Origin: Candidatus Competibacteraceae bacterium
Lineage (GTDB): Bacteria > Pseudomonadota > Gammaproteobacteria > Competibacterales > Competibacteraceae
Reading direction: 5' to 3'
Assembly (NCBI GenBank): GCA_016712625.1
Contig: JADJQQ010000003.1
Location: forward strand, 62,001 to 126,000
DNA: 64,000 nucleotides
This document shows positions 28,549 to 37,670 of the stretch, piece after piece. A program made the translations under genes and the position numbers. The notes beneath the pieces are model-generated. The model was not told the DNA's origin, did not search any database, and saw nothing but the letters and a program-made list of their open reading frames with translations. Numbering within the stretch: the stretch's first letter is position 1; each line of letters opens with the position of its first letter.

Positions 28549-29637
28549 TCAATCCGTCCCATCCAGGAGATCACCGGCCTTGCCGCCCGCGTCGGCTTTG
28601 GCCCGCTGACCTTTGTTAGCGCCGCCTTCTTTCTTTGCATCGTCCTTGCCAAACCATTGATCGAACAATTCCGCCACCCGTGGCTGTGCCTGCCGATACT
28701 CTTCGGCCAATGCGCCGCTGGTGTCGAAGCGGTCGAGCAATTCATTGAGCCACGCTTGGGCCTCGGTGGGCGGCAGAGCGGTTTCATGCGCAGCGCTCAG
28801 TTGGGTATGGAGTAATGCGGTCACTGCTTCGGGGTCGCGGCGAGTGTCTTCCGATTCGCTGCGCAGGAGTCTGACCAGCTCATACGGCGAGGTCAGCGCT
28901 TGCTCGAAACGACCACCGTACAGCCCCACCAACCGGGTGCGCAGGTTGGTCCCGGTCATCGAGGTCTGACCGCCGTAGCTTCCGGCTAGGCCCACGCACA
29001 GCAGCAGATGCTGCAAGCCAATCAGCGGCAATACTCGCCCGCGCGTGGAGAGTACCTGCACCATCAGCGTGCCCGGTTTAATAAAGTAGCGGGTAAACAG
29101 GTTATCGCTGTTCTTCTTGCTCTCGGCGTCAAATAACGTCCCGTCTTCAGCAGCCCGGTTATGAAAGGTCTCGTCAACGCACAACGCTTTGGGTAACAGG
29201 CTCAGTCCATCGGAATAGTTGACTGCTGCTTTAACGGGTAATACGCGGGTTTCGTAATTGGTGGAGTCGCCGAAAACCAGCGTGTTCAAATCAAAGGCAT
29301 CAGAAGGTTGCTGACCTTTGTACAACACCGTTTTGTTTTGTGGCAAGCGACCACCGACGTTGAGTGCCCGCAGAATTTGCAACCCCCGGCCTTTTTCGGG
29401 ATATTTAAATTTATTGGGTACTGCGCGGATATAGGCCTCGTCATCAATTTCAATATCCGTTATTTCAGCCTCGGCATTACGGAAGATAACCGGCGCAATG
29501 GCTTCGCGCAGTAAGACAATACTGATGCAACCCAGATTCTTAAGGCGGGGATGGACGTAGACATTCTGTTTATCGTCAATCTGGGTTTGTTGGGTCAGTT
29601 GAGCAATGTCAGCCAGATAAGGGGCAAAGCGGTTCAT
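28549..29637 (-). CDS. csc2: Csc2 (Cas7 backbone of type I-D)
   Basis: A 362-residue protein with Csc2 features: NVYVHPRLKNLGCISIVLLREA near the start, LNTLVFGDSTNYETRVLPVK in the middle, and a glycine-rich LAGSYGGQTSMTGTNLRTRL region. Multiple copies would form the crRNA backbone. It starts 12 bases after the cas10d stop. The C-terminus is charged and lysine-rich (KKEGGANKGQRAKADAGGK), perhaps for nucleic acid contact. Confidence 0.93.
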   Translation of the reverse strand: MNRFAPYLADIAQLTQQTQIDDKQNVYVHPRLKNLGCISIVLLREAIAPVIFRNAEAEITDIEIDDEAYIRAVPNKFKYPEKGRGLQILRALNVGGRLPQNKTVLYKGQQPSDAFDLNTLVFGDSTNYETRVLPVKAAVNYSDGLSLLPKALCVDETFHNRAAEDGTLFDAESKKNSDNLFTRYFIKPGTLMVQVLSTRGRVLPLIGLQHLLLCVGLAGSYGGQTSMTGTNLRTRLVGLYGGRFEQALTSPYELVRLLRSESEDTRRDPEAVTALLHTQLSAAHETALPPTEAQAWLNELLDRFDTSGALAEEYRQAQPRVAELFDQWFGKDDAKKEGGANKGQRAKADAGGKAGDLLDGTD

Positions 29638-29649
29638 TAATATCTCCTT

Positions 29650-31281
29650 CTACGGTTCAATGGGTAGTGATTCACTAACGACATTTTGTTCGTCTTTCTT
29701 GACGCGGACAGCGCGAATAAACGACATCCGATAAATACTGCCCAGAATGCTACGGCTGCGTTGTGCGCAGGGACGTTGTTTCAAGACACCTTGCCAGACT
29801 TCACGGACAAATTGCTCGGCTACACTGATGCATTCATCGCGCAGTGAGTGACTATCACGGTGTCGGCTGGCGGCCATTTTGTCCTTGCGCACCAAATTAG
29901 TTTCTAATTCGCTGGCAATTCCATTAATTAGCGAGGCTTCATCAGTCTGGCGATGCGCGTAAGCCTTCTCGGCAAAATCTAAACAGAGCTTATAAACCAG
30001 CATCTCTTCACTATTCGAGGCGGAAGCCAGTGGTTGGCGCTGAATTCGCGCCGCTGCCTGCCCCAGTCGTACTAAAGCGCCATCGTGTTCACTCATCGGG
30101 TTATCCTCCAGTTGTTGAATAAACTGTTGTTCCAATTCAGCCTGCGCAAAGCGTAAGCTGCCCGCTTTTTGCGCTTTGGCGGACTCTTTCAGATCGTCGT
30201 GTAGCCGACACCACGCCAGACAAAGTGCAGCAAAGCGGGTTCGTGGGCTGGCGTAAAGCATCAGCACGTCATAGCCCAAGCCATTGGTTTCCAAAATAAT
30301 TTTGGCAAGCTGTAGTTGCTTGATAGCGTGGGGAAGCTGCTCCAAGCGCAGGCTGGAGCCGCCGATTAAATGAGCCAGCAGGCGCGGCATGGCATCACAG
30401 TGAAAAAAGGCGCGTTGCGGCGTGGGCAAGCCTCGGAAAATATGAATAGGCCGCCCCAAACGGCGGCAGGCACGCAACAGCAATTCAAGAAAAGTAAGCT
30501 GACCTTCAAGCTTTTCTGGCATCCGCTCGAAGCGGGCAACGCGGTAACGCTGGCTATAAATTCCAGTCCCGTCATAAACCACCGCGTCTTTCTTGATTTC
30601 CAGACGGCTCAGGTCATAGGAGGACAGGGGTGTCAGTAGCTGGTGACTGTTACTCAGGCCCAGACCGCCAAACAAACCGCTGGTACTGGGTGAGGAAATC
30701 AGCGTGGGTACGCCGTCCGGTTTACCGCCTTTGCCCTCGTGAATGCGGCTGCGCAGCTTGTGTTCAGCAACAGAAATGAGGCCGACATGAGTTTGCGACC
30801 GTTCGGAGGTGATGGTTTCCAATCGGTTATCTCGCCCCGAAAAGGCCGATACCTTGACCTCATACAATCCCAGGGCTTTGTCAATGGTGTCAGCGGCGGC
30901 AACCGGTTCATCGGTAAACAGACACCGATTTTCAGCCTGTTCATCGTCAACGGTGAGTCGCTGCTGATTAAGAAGTTGGTGGAAATGCCGCTCAACCGCT
31001 GCGGTGATTTTCTCACCGCGCATCTCAATGAAAGCATTGAACCCCGGCTGGCCGTTTTCTCCTTCCAGCCAGCGCTGCAATAGTCCTTCTTCATCCCAGA
31101 TCACCGAATCAATAGCCTCGTCACGTAACGCTAATGCCAGTGCCCATAACGAGGTCAAGGTGCGCCGCGAGGCTTCGTCCTGAATAGCGGCCAACCAGTC
31201 CGGACGCGGTTTTGCCAGCGTGGTTAACAACGCCTGCTCACGGCCCGCATAGTCGAGAACATCGCCTTTTTTTAGCGCCGG
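29650..31281 (-). CDS. cas10d: Cas10d large subunit, C-terminal part (split by frameshift)
   Basis: The open frame runs from a stop at 31282 to 29650; the only obvious internal start is TTG 31230. It contains the Cas10d palm-like and C-terminal helical regions (for example LSSYDLSRLEIKKDAVVYDG, AKIILETNGLGYDVLMLY). A possible zinc-knuckle Cys occurs in NRCLFTDEP. It joins to the HD-containing part at 31392-32546 through a 48-residue bridge in a third frame (SEGLLSPYTALDALDPKALS...). Removing one base from T7 (31267-31273) and one from T4 (31409-31412) gives a single protein of about 950 residues, normal for Cas10d. Confidence 0.85.
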   Translation of the reverse strand, partial: PALKKGDVLDYAGREQALLTTLAKPRPDWLAAIQDEASRRTLTSLWALALALRDEAIDSVIWDEEGLLQRWLEGENGQPGFNAFIEMRGEKITAAVERHFHQLLNQQRLTVDDEQAENRCLFTDEPVAAADTIDKALGLYEVKVSAFSGRDNRLETITSERSQTHVGLISVAEHKLRSRIHEGKGGKPDGVPTLISSPSTSGLFGGLGLSNSHQLLTPLSSYDLSRLEIKKDAVVYDGTGIYSQRYRVARFERMPEKLEGQLTFLELLLRACRRLGRPIHIFRGLPTPQRAFFHCDAMPRLLAHLIGGSSLRLEQLPHAIKQLQLAKIILETNGLGYDVLMLYASPRTRFAALCLAWCRLHDDLKESAKAQKAGSLRFAQAELEQQFIQQLEDNPMSEHDGALVRLGQAAARIQRQPLASASNSEEMLVYKLCLDFAEKAYAHRQTDEASLINGIASELETNLVRKDKMAASRHRDSHSLRDECISVAEQFVREVWQGVLKQRPCAQRSRSILGSIYRMSFIRAVRVKKDEQNVVSESLPIEP

Positions 31282-31391
31282 TTAGATTGAGATTCAGCAG
31301 TAACACTAATAGACCCGCTTTGCGAAGGTCTGAGAGAGCTTTCGGGTCCAGTGCGTCCAGCGCGGTATAGGGTGACAACAAACCTTCGGAT

Positions 31392-32546
31392 TTAGTCGGC
31401 CAGCTTGGTTTTAACCCGAAGTCGCTCTAGCAAACGATCCAGTTCAGGCGTTACGGTTGTTTTCAAATTGGCTTTTATAAAAAACAACTGACTGAATTCC
31501 GCATGAGGCCGATCCGTGATAAAGGCTTGCAGGGTCGGATAGTCTGGTTGACCGTTATAAAGCGCCGGCATACCCCGATTGGAAATAACAATATCCAGAC
31601 CAAACGGTAGATCAGTACACAGTTTTTGCAGGGCGCGTTCTACGATAGTTTCGTAATGCGCCACCGGCAGCAACATTAACAAGCGTCCGTCGTGGTGGAC
31701 TTCCAACAGGGGTGGAATGCCGGTTAAGTCCACGCTGAACCAGGACAGCAGCCGTTGCAATTCATCTAACAGAAATGGATGGTGTGGATCGTACAGATCC
31801 AGAATTCGCCATTCCCGAAGTAGATTAGTTTGCAGGTTTTGCCATTTATTCAGGTAATTAATAGCTCCCTTAACACCATGTTCTTGGTCTGGAGCGGCTG
31901 ATAACCAAATCCCATCGAGCTTATCGGCGAGGGCGATATAAGTCATTAAGGCTTCATAGTCACGCGGTGGTAATACCGCAGGCGGATTACGATGGCGTTG
32001 AGTGTCTTCGACCAACTCAATCAGATAACGTATTTGTTCGGCGCTCAGGGTAGTAACGGGTGCCAGAAATTCGGTTAATCCGTATTGCACCATGGCCTTT
32101 TCAAGCGCTGGTAATGGCAGGCTGGAATTGCGTTCTAAATGGAGCGCTTTATCGATGTCATGCAGAAACGCGATGGCGGCGATGACGCGCAAACGATGGC
32201 GCAACAGCGCTAAATCCATATCCGGGTTTTGCCCCAGCTTATCTAGGGCATACAGCAATACTGCGCCGCGCACCACGGATAAAAGATGATCTAACAGGGT
32301 TACGTTGGTGCTCATAGCGTAGCTTTTGGCGCGTTCCGGGTTTTTGCTCCAACCACCCTTGCCACTGATGGCCATGAGCCGCAACACTCGCCCATCGATA
32401 TGTGTGCCTTTGGCAATGCGCTCGTAGGCTTTCTCGTCATCGGGACCCTCTCGGTCTGCCATGACCCCCTGCTTAACAACGGCTTCCAAAAAAGCGCCGT
32501 AAATCTCAGCGGCTACTTGGGTAGCGGTTTCCTGCCAGGTGTTCAT
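31392..32546 (-). CDS. cas10d: Cas10d large subunit, N-terminal HD nuclease part (split by frameshift)
   Basis: The 384-residue frame carries the HD motif in IAAIAFLHDIDKALHLE near residue 134, further His residues typical of the Cas10d HD domain, and the first part of the palm region (LTGIPPLLEVHHDGRLLMLLP). Its ATG overlaps the cas6 stop by 4 bases. In type I-D this domain, not Cas3', cuts the target DNA. The frame ends prematurely at 31392. See the C-terminal part for how the two join. Confidence 0.87.
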   Translation of the reverse strand: MNTWQETATQVAAEIYGAFLEAVVKQGVMADREGPDDEKAYERIAKGTHIDGRVLRLMAISGKGGWSKNPERAKSYAMSTNVTLLDHLLSVVRGAVLLYALDKLGQNPDMDLALLRHRLRVIAAIAFLHDIDKALHLERNSSLPLPALEKAMVQYGLTEFLAPVTTLSAEQIRYLIELVEDTQRHRNPPAVLPPRDYEALMTYIALADKLDGIWLSAAPDQEHGVKGAINYLNKWQNLQTNLLREWRILDLYDPHHPFLLDELQRLLSWFSVDLTGIPPLLEVHHDGRLLMLLPVAHYETIVERALQKLCTDLPFGLDIVISNRGMPALYNGQPDYPTLQAFITDRPHAEFSQLFFIKANLKTTVTPELDRLLERLRVKTKLAD

Positions 32547-33271
32547 CGTCCGACTCCTTGTTCCAATAGACCGATGCAGCCGAAACCATTGCGGGTTTTC
32601 TCGCCCAGCCCGGCATACCAGGCCAGTCGCAAATCGGCTTCACTGCCTGCCAAGACTAGCGGTGCCGCCAGTCCAATCACGAAACCGGCTTGCCCGGATG
32701 GAGATTGCTTAACACTCACCAAGACCGAGTGGCGCGGGTTGGCCCGCAGATACAGGCTGTCGGCCTGAATTTGCAGCGCTACGGGACGCCCAGCCAGACT
32801 ACTGAGACGTGGATTAATGGCGGCGGCCAAATCCACTTGATTTAATGCGCTCAGCCAGCGGCGCGGTTGTTGACCCGGTTCGCTGAGCGCGAGAGGAGAG
32901 AGGAGTAATACCGCCAGACTGTGGGTGCCCGGCGCTATCGGGTCAGGGTCAGGAAGGCACTCTGCGGCGCTGAAATCGACCACTTCCGCCGTGCTGGCGC
33001 GGGCATAGCGGAGGGTCGCTGGCTTTAAAGCCGACAGGGCATCAGCTAGTAGCGGGTCGGGCGTTGCAACGACCACGCTGTGGGCATAACCGATATGTTG
33101 GCGGTGATAACCGAGTGCGGCAAAGGTCCAGGGACGGGCGCGGTGTCCAATCACCTGATCGGCGGCAATACCCGCCGCTTCCCAACCTTGGATTAAGGCA
33201 TCGTGCAGCACATCCAGATGGCGATAGCTGACCCAGTGGCCGCGAGGTAAACAGATTCGTGTTCGACGCAT
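32543..33271 (-). CDS. cas6: Cas6 crRNA-processing endoribonuclease
   Basis: I chose ATG 33271 (MRRTRICLPRGHWVS), preceded by GAGG; the frame opens 13 codons earlier. The product has about 242 residues and ends with the Cas6 glycine-rich loop GLGEKTRNGFGCIGL. It would cleave the array transcript within each repeat, leaving the TCCT-ATA-AGGA hairpin at the 3' end. It is the first gene of the cas operon and overlaps cas10d by ATGA. Confidence 0.88.
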   Translation of the reverse strand: MRRTRICLPRGHWVSYRHLDVLHDALIQGWEAAGIAADQVIGHRARPWTFAALGYHRQHIGYAHSVVVATPDPLLADALSALKPATLRYARASTAEVVDFSAAECLPDPDPIAPGTHSLAVLLLSPLALSEPGQQPRRWLSALNQVDLAAAINPRLSSLAGRPVALQIQADSLYLRANPRHSVLVSVKQSPSGQAGFVIGLAAPLVLAGSEADLRLAWYAGLGEKTRNGFGCIGLLEQGVGR

Positions 33272-33340
33272 GGTGGAAACCTCATGGAGCTTATTGCTAG
33301 AGTAGTGCATTTCAAAACCATAAAGAACAGTGAACCTGTC

Positions 33341-34132
33341 ATGAAATCTGACATGTCGATGCGCTTTGCTTTTATTGAGTCACGGGTGTACTGGGGCAAT
33401 GGTTTCACAGCGCAGCAACTCGCCACCGCGTTTGGTCTGTCACGTCCCCACGCCCAGACTGTGATTGACCGGTATAACCAATTGCATCCCAACGCTTTAT
33501 GGTTTGATGCAAAAAGACGGCGGCAGGTCGCTGGGCCAAACTTTCAGCCCAACTACATCCGGGCAACGACCACGCCATTTCTGGATTACCTGCGTGGCCA
33601 GTCGTTAATTGCCTACTATCTGGAGAACGCGGATCTGATTGATGTGCCGTTTGAAGACGTGGAACGGCTGTTAATGCCGCGTTTACAACGCCACCCGTTG
33701 CAGGCAGCGCTCCAAGGGTTATACGAGCAAAAGGCTGTGGTTTTGCACTATCTCGCCAAGACCGGCGCTAACCTGCGTGAGATTTCGCCGCATCATCTGG
33801 TTTTTGCCAGCAACCGCTATCACCTGCGGGCTTTTTGCCATATGACCCGCCATTTTCTGGACTTCAGCCTCTCGCGCATCGTGTATAGTGAGTTGTCCAC
33901 CACGCCGTGGGTATCGGCGCGCGATGATGTTGAATGGAATGAGAGGTTGACGTTGCACTTTCGGTTGAATGCGGAACTGCCGCTAGAAACGCGGGACGCC
34001 CTACGCTGTGATTTCAGCCTGGATCAGGACGATACCTTCAGCATTCGTTGTCGCAAAGCGGTAATTTTGTATGTGCGTCGGCACATGTTAGCGGTAGATG
34101 AGCAATTTAAAATACCGCGCTGGATCGAATGA
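33341..34132 (+). CDS. WYL-domain transcriptional regulator, divergent from cas operon
   Basis: I chose ATG 33341; a longer frame begins at 33284, inside the region facing cas6. The protein of about 263 residues has an N-terminal winged helix (FTAQQLATAFGLSRPHAQTVIDRY) and a WYL-type ligand domain (ISPHHLVFASNRYHLRAFCHMT, followed by FSLSRIV). WYL regulators are frequent beside CRISPR loci. The roughly 70-bp divergent intergenic region probably holds both promoters, so the protein is likely to control cas6-cas2 and itself. Confidence 0.87.
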   Translation: MKSDMSMRFAFIESRVYWGNGFTAQQLATAFGLSRPHAQTVIDRYNQLHPNALWFDAKRRRQVAGPNFQPNYIRATTTPFLDYLRGQSLIAYYLENADLIDVPFEDVERLLMPRLQRHPLQAALQGLYEQKAVVLHYLAKTGANLREISPHHLVFASNRYHLRAFCHMTRHFLDFSLSRIVYSELSTTPWVSARDDVEWNERLTLHFRLNAELPLETRDALRCDFSLDQDDTFSIRCRKAVILYVRRHMLAVDEQFKIPRWIE

Positions 34133-34358
34133 ACAGGCAACTCGTTTGAGTTTAACGGTGGTACGGAACCCGGTCAGCACTAAAATTTTCCAGCAGATAG
34201 TCAGCCGGCTCTGCTCGATCACAGCATCAAGCCCTAATCAGCGCGTTGAAACCGTCTTTGAATAAGGCTCTGGTTGGATGCGGCGTATCGGCTTGCGTCG
34301 ATCACCGACGCAGTGGAAGGGACACCGCCGGCCTTTTCCGGGCGGCGGCCTTGACCCC

Positions 34359-34814
34359 CTACCCCGCGTTCTGGCCCTTTTTTTTCAAGCGCAAGATGGG
34401 CCGCGCGACCGGTGGCGTTGGCTCGGCTGCAACCGGCGCGGGCGGCGTTGGCGCCCCGGCGGGCGGCGTGGGGATGGGCGTCGTCACCGAGAGCGCGGGA
34501 TGGGTGAGCGCGATCTCGCCGTCCCGATAGCGCGCCAACGAACCGCGCAGCACGGCGACCCATTGCGGATGGTCTTTGGCCGCGTGTTCCAGCCGGCGCC
34601 AGATGTCGGCCGGCAGCCGCGCGGTCACCCTGCCCTCGCTGGTTTGGAGCGTGATCGTGACGCTGCCCGACTGGCGGCAGGTCTCGGGTAGCTCGGTAAA
34701 TGTCACAGTCCATTCGAGGCGGCCCGGCACGCATAGTCCTTGGGCAGCGGGGTTTCGGGCGGGAGGCCCGTCGCCGGGGCCGCCAGTCTGGCCTTCGGCG
34801 GGCGGGCCACGCAC
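34359..34814 (-). CDS. Small protein, paralogue of 14337-14879
   Basis: A 151-residue ORF. The core LCVPGRLEWTVTFTELP...DIWRRLEHAAKDHPQWVA...EIALTHPALSV aligns with the core of the protein at 14337-14879. The tail is rich in Pro/Ala and ends RPILRLKKKG. The real start may be the GTG or ATG nearer the core, because the first 25 residues are low-complexity. Family unknown. It lies downstream of nothing obvious and may be a solitary plasmid-derived gene. Confidence 0.5.
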   Translation of the reverse strand: MRGPPAEGQTGGPGDGPPARNPAAQGLCVPGRLEWTVTFTELPETCRQSGSVTITLQTSEGRVTARLPADIWRRLEHAAKDHPQWVAVLRGSLARYRDGEIALTHPALSVTTPIPTPPAGAPTPPAPVAAEPTPPVARPILRLKKKGQNAG

Positions 34815-34935
34815 GCCCGCTTGGCCTCTTGCGCCGTGACCGTGCCGGCGGGCTGGCCTTTATAGCGCCGGCGCGGCCCGCGCCGACGTGGTGATGATCC
34901 TCCTTTCAAAACCCGCTCACCGTGAAAACAGGCTC

Positions 34936-36411
34936 TTAAACTGTGAACTCTTCCCGTAGGCTTCTGTTGGGTCTACCCCTGTCAAGAGTGAAGGTCTGCA
35001 CCACCACGCGCTGCACCTGTCGCTGATGACGTTCCAGCGTAATTAGATTGAAGCCCCGGGCAGCACCGTCCGGACGTCTGCGAATCCCCGACGGAGAGGT
35101 GGCCGCAAGGTGGGAGGTGGGAGCCATAAGGCGTAGGAATTCCTCCTGACTTAGCTGACCGTCTGCAGGCTGCCCTCCGACCACCGCAGGCTTCCCGTCC
35201 CAGCCAAGCCGCTCGACCCGTCGCTCGTGCCCATGACCGTGGATGAACATCCGCACCCTTGCAACGTGCAGAAAGCCCGCAACATCGGGCCAGTTATCGA
35301 TCGCGACGTCGCCCAGCCCAGCCGGTGTGCTTGCAGGGCCATGATGGGCCAATGCGATTGAGAACAGGTCAGGCGTGTGGGAGAACGGAACCAGTGCGCG
35401 CAGGGTATTCACGGATAGGGTTGCCCGCACCGGATTGGAGCAATCAAGCTCCGATACAGTGTTGAGAACGATGAAACGCAGCCCGAGGTGGCGGAAACTA
35501 TTGTTGACCCAACAAAGGTCCCCCGCATCCAACCACCGTGGATCCCCGGTCAGTCCCCAGGCAAACCGGCAGAACGGCTCCAGCGCGAATCGCCGCTGTT
35601 CCGTCGGACCGCAGTCGTTTTCACGAATCACAGGGCGACCGGACTCGAAGTTGAAATCCACGCAGTCCGCGGCGGCCAGACGCAAGTTTACGTCGTGATT
35701 ACCTGGTACGAGCAGCAGCCGTTCCTGTCCGCCCATGCCAAGAACTTTGCTGAGTAAACTCTCGATCCGGGATCGGGCCTCGTCGAACTCTGATGGGAGG
35801 CCCTGATAGGTAATATCGCCACTGATCGCAACCAGATGTAGCCTGGGGCAAATGTCATAAAGAAACCGCGCGATCGTTTCCTCCGTGAGACCTGCCCAGC
35901 CGTCAGTGTCCGGGTCCCCGTATTGAGGGTCGGACAGGTGCAAAACATGGATCGGCTCATCATCGCCGAACGAAACCTGTGTATACCGCTGGACCTTGGC
36001 GATAGCGAGCCGCAACTGCTCGCGCACCGCCTTGACTTTCAGCGGCGCGGTACTCTCCATGAGGTCATCGAGTATGAGAATCTGTACGAAGTTCGCGTTC
36101 TTGGCATCGGCGAGTACCTCCCGAACCACCCGGATCGTGGTTTCTTCGTGCCATCGTCCGCTCGCGAACACGATGGGTACCGGGGGGCGGATGGTCCTGA
36201 CCGCCTCGTTGAGTGGCATGTGGCGCCATCGGGTGAGATTGATATCGAGTATGACCGCATCGTATTGGGAGAAGTCGGTGTTCTCGAATTCGTCCCTGGT
36301 CCCGGCCAGTTTCCAGACAAAACCGCCGTCTGGATCGTCAAGCAGCAGGGCATACCGACCGCGGTTCAGGTCCGGTTCGTCATCCGCCACCAGCACTTTG
36401 TATCGCATCAT
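34936..36411 (-). CDS. Receiver domain fused to metallophosphoesterase
   Basis: A 491-residue protein. Residues 1-130 form a response-regulator receiver (acidic pair in VLVADDEP at 10-11; likely phospho-acceptor Asp56 in AVILDINL). Residues from about 150 form a calcineurin-like phosphoesterase with LSDPQYGD (DxQ where DxH is usual), SGDITYQG, VPGNHDVN, LAHHGPAS and HGHGHERR. These are all five metal-binding blocks. Such a fusion implies that phosphorylation switches a phosphodiesterase or nuclease-like effector. It is the last gene of a three-gene operon; its start overlaps the upstream kinase-like gene by 4 bases. The substrate is unknown. Confidence 0.85.
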   Translation of the reverse strand: MMRYKVLVADDEPDLNRGRYALLLDDPDGGFVWKLAGTRDEFENTDFSQYDAVILDINLTRWRHMPLNEAVRTIRPPVPIVFASGRWHEETTIRVVREVLADAKNANFVQILILDDLMESTAPLKVKAVREQLRLAIAKVQRYTQVSFGDDEPIHVLHLSDPQYGDPDTDGWAGLTEETIARFLYDICPRLHLVAISGDITYQGLPSEFDEARSRIESLLSKVLGMGGQERLLLVPGNHDVNLRLAAADCVDFNFESGRPVIRENDCGPTEQRRFALEPFCRFAWGLTGDPRWLDAGDLCWVNNSFRHLGLRFIVLNTVSELDCSNPVRATLSVNTLRALVPFSHTPDLFSIALAHHGPASTPAGLGDVAIDNWPDVAGFLHVARVRMFIHGHGHERRVERLGWDGKPAVVGGQPADGQLSQEEFLRLMAPTSHLAATSPSGIRRRPDGAARGFNLITLERHQRQVQRVVVQTFTLDRGRPNRSLREEFTV

Positions 36412-37670
36412 GGTTTGCTCCGTTCGCCGCTTGGGCCAGGACTGTCGAGGAAGAAGGAGTACGGGATTTGGACGGTAGTCTGCAGTATGCCTAGGTCGGG
36501 ATTGGAATAGGTGACACTGCCACCGAGTTCCTCAAAGGTCTTTATCCAGGGCTTATTCTCGGTCTCCTTTAAAACTTTCTTGGCGCGCATCTTGGTACGG
36601 TTTCTCAACAGGATCGCCACATATTCTTTCTGGATATTGAGGCAAACCCAGAGGTGTGCTGTGTCTGCCTGTTGATCCTGCAAGGAGTCGGGTGCACGTA
36701 GCCAAGGGTTGTGGATCGGTTCCCTGTCAGCATGGCGGACGTTCGACAAGATGTGGTCAAGGGCATTGTGGATCAGGCTATCCCAAATCACGTAATACTC
36801 GTCCTTATGCGTATCCAGATTATTGGCAGCCTGTCGATAGTCGAACTCTGTCAGTTCGGCGAGCACAATGGACCGTTCCCCCTTGCGGGCAATGTTCACG
36901 GCTTTCTGCAATTCTTCCAGGATCAACGGACGGCGTGCCACCCGCAGACTCGGAAGATCAAGGGGCGTGAACACCGCAAGGGCGACACGATGCCCATCCG
37001 AGAGCACCTCTCTCGCCAGGACCTTACAGCGGCTGAGGTCCAAGTCGGGCGTAACGGCCTGTTGGAGCTGGTCGAGAGCCCTCTTGATAGGCGTGGTGAG
37101 ATTCGTCAAGCGATCCTCAACCGCTTTGCGAAAATCTGGGAAGGTGTCGATCAGTGGCTCGGATTCCGAGCGGTAACGGAGCCAATCGGGTTTAATTTCA
37201 TCAAGCCGTCGTCGCAGGTTTGCCGCAGCCTCGACAACCCCCTCTAGTACGCCGCGGTCAGTTGCCATTGGGGGTGACGAGATATCCTGGAATCGGCTGA
37301 ACAGGGACGAGTGATGATCGGGTTCACCACTGCAGATGATCTGCTGCAGGCGGTGATAGGTCTCGCGCCGCGAAGGGGCCGATAAGGGAGCGGGTGACGG
37401 CCTCAGCGCGCTGCGGATCTCCATCACGTTGCTCAGTTCAAGCAGGGTCAGGAAATCCAGGTTGGTCTCGCGGTCGGAAATGATCGGGCTGTCGCTGGAG
37501 GACCGCTCTTTCCTGAGCCGTTCCAGAGCCGCTGTCAGAAGCTTGTTACCACAGGCAATCAGCGTGATGGCCGCAAGGGCGGTGTTGCGATCATGGACCG
37601 GTGCCTCGAAAAGGGCGCGCGCTAGATGATAGCCAAGCTTCACCCGCAAGGTCATAGTCAAACTCGCCAT
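36408..37670 (-). CDS. Degenerate histidine-kinase-like ATPase
   Basis: A 420-residue protein. The C-terminal region resembles the GHKL ATPase fold: an N-box-like IWDSLIHNALDHIL near residue 286, an aromatic/basic lid region, and a final FEELGGSVTYS...TTVQIPYSF strand pair as in histidine kinases. The DxGxG box is not evident, so ATP binding may be altered. The N-terminal part is helical with LGYHLARALFE, where a His could accept phosphate, though this is uncertain. It overlaps the upstream gene by about 80 bases; an alternative ATG is 37655. It is probably the partner that phosphorylates or senses for the REC-phosphoesterase. Confidence 0.65.
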   Translation of the reverse strand: MASLTMTLRVKLGYHLARALFEAPVHDRNTALAAITLIACGNKLLTAALERLRKERSSSDSPIISDRETNLDFLTLLELSNVMEIRSALRPSPAPLSAPSRRETYHRLQQIICSGEPDHHSSLFSRFQDISSPPMATDRGVLEGVVEAAANLRRRLDEIKPDWLRYRSESEPLIDTFPDFRKAVEDRLTNLTTPIKRALDQLQQAVTPDLDLSRCKVLAREVLSDGHRVALAVFTPLDLPSLRVARRPLILEELQKAVNIARKGERSIVLAELTEFDYRQAANNLDTHKDEYYVIWDSLIHNALDHILSNVRHADREPIHNPWLRAPDSLQDQQADTAHLWVCLNIQKEYVAILLRNRTKMRAKKVLKETENKPWIKTFEELGGSVTYSNPDLGILQTTVQIPYSFFLDSPGPSGERSKP

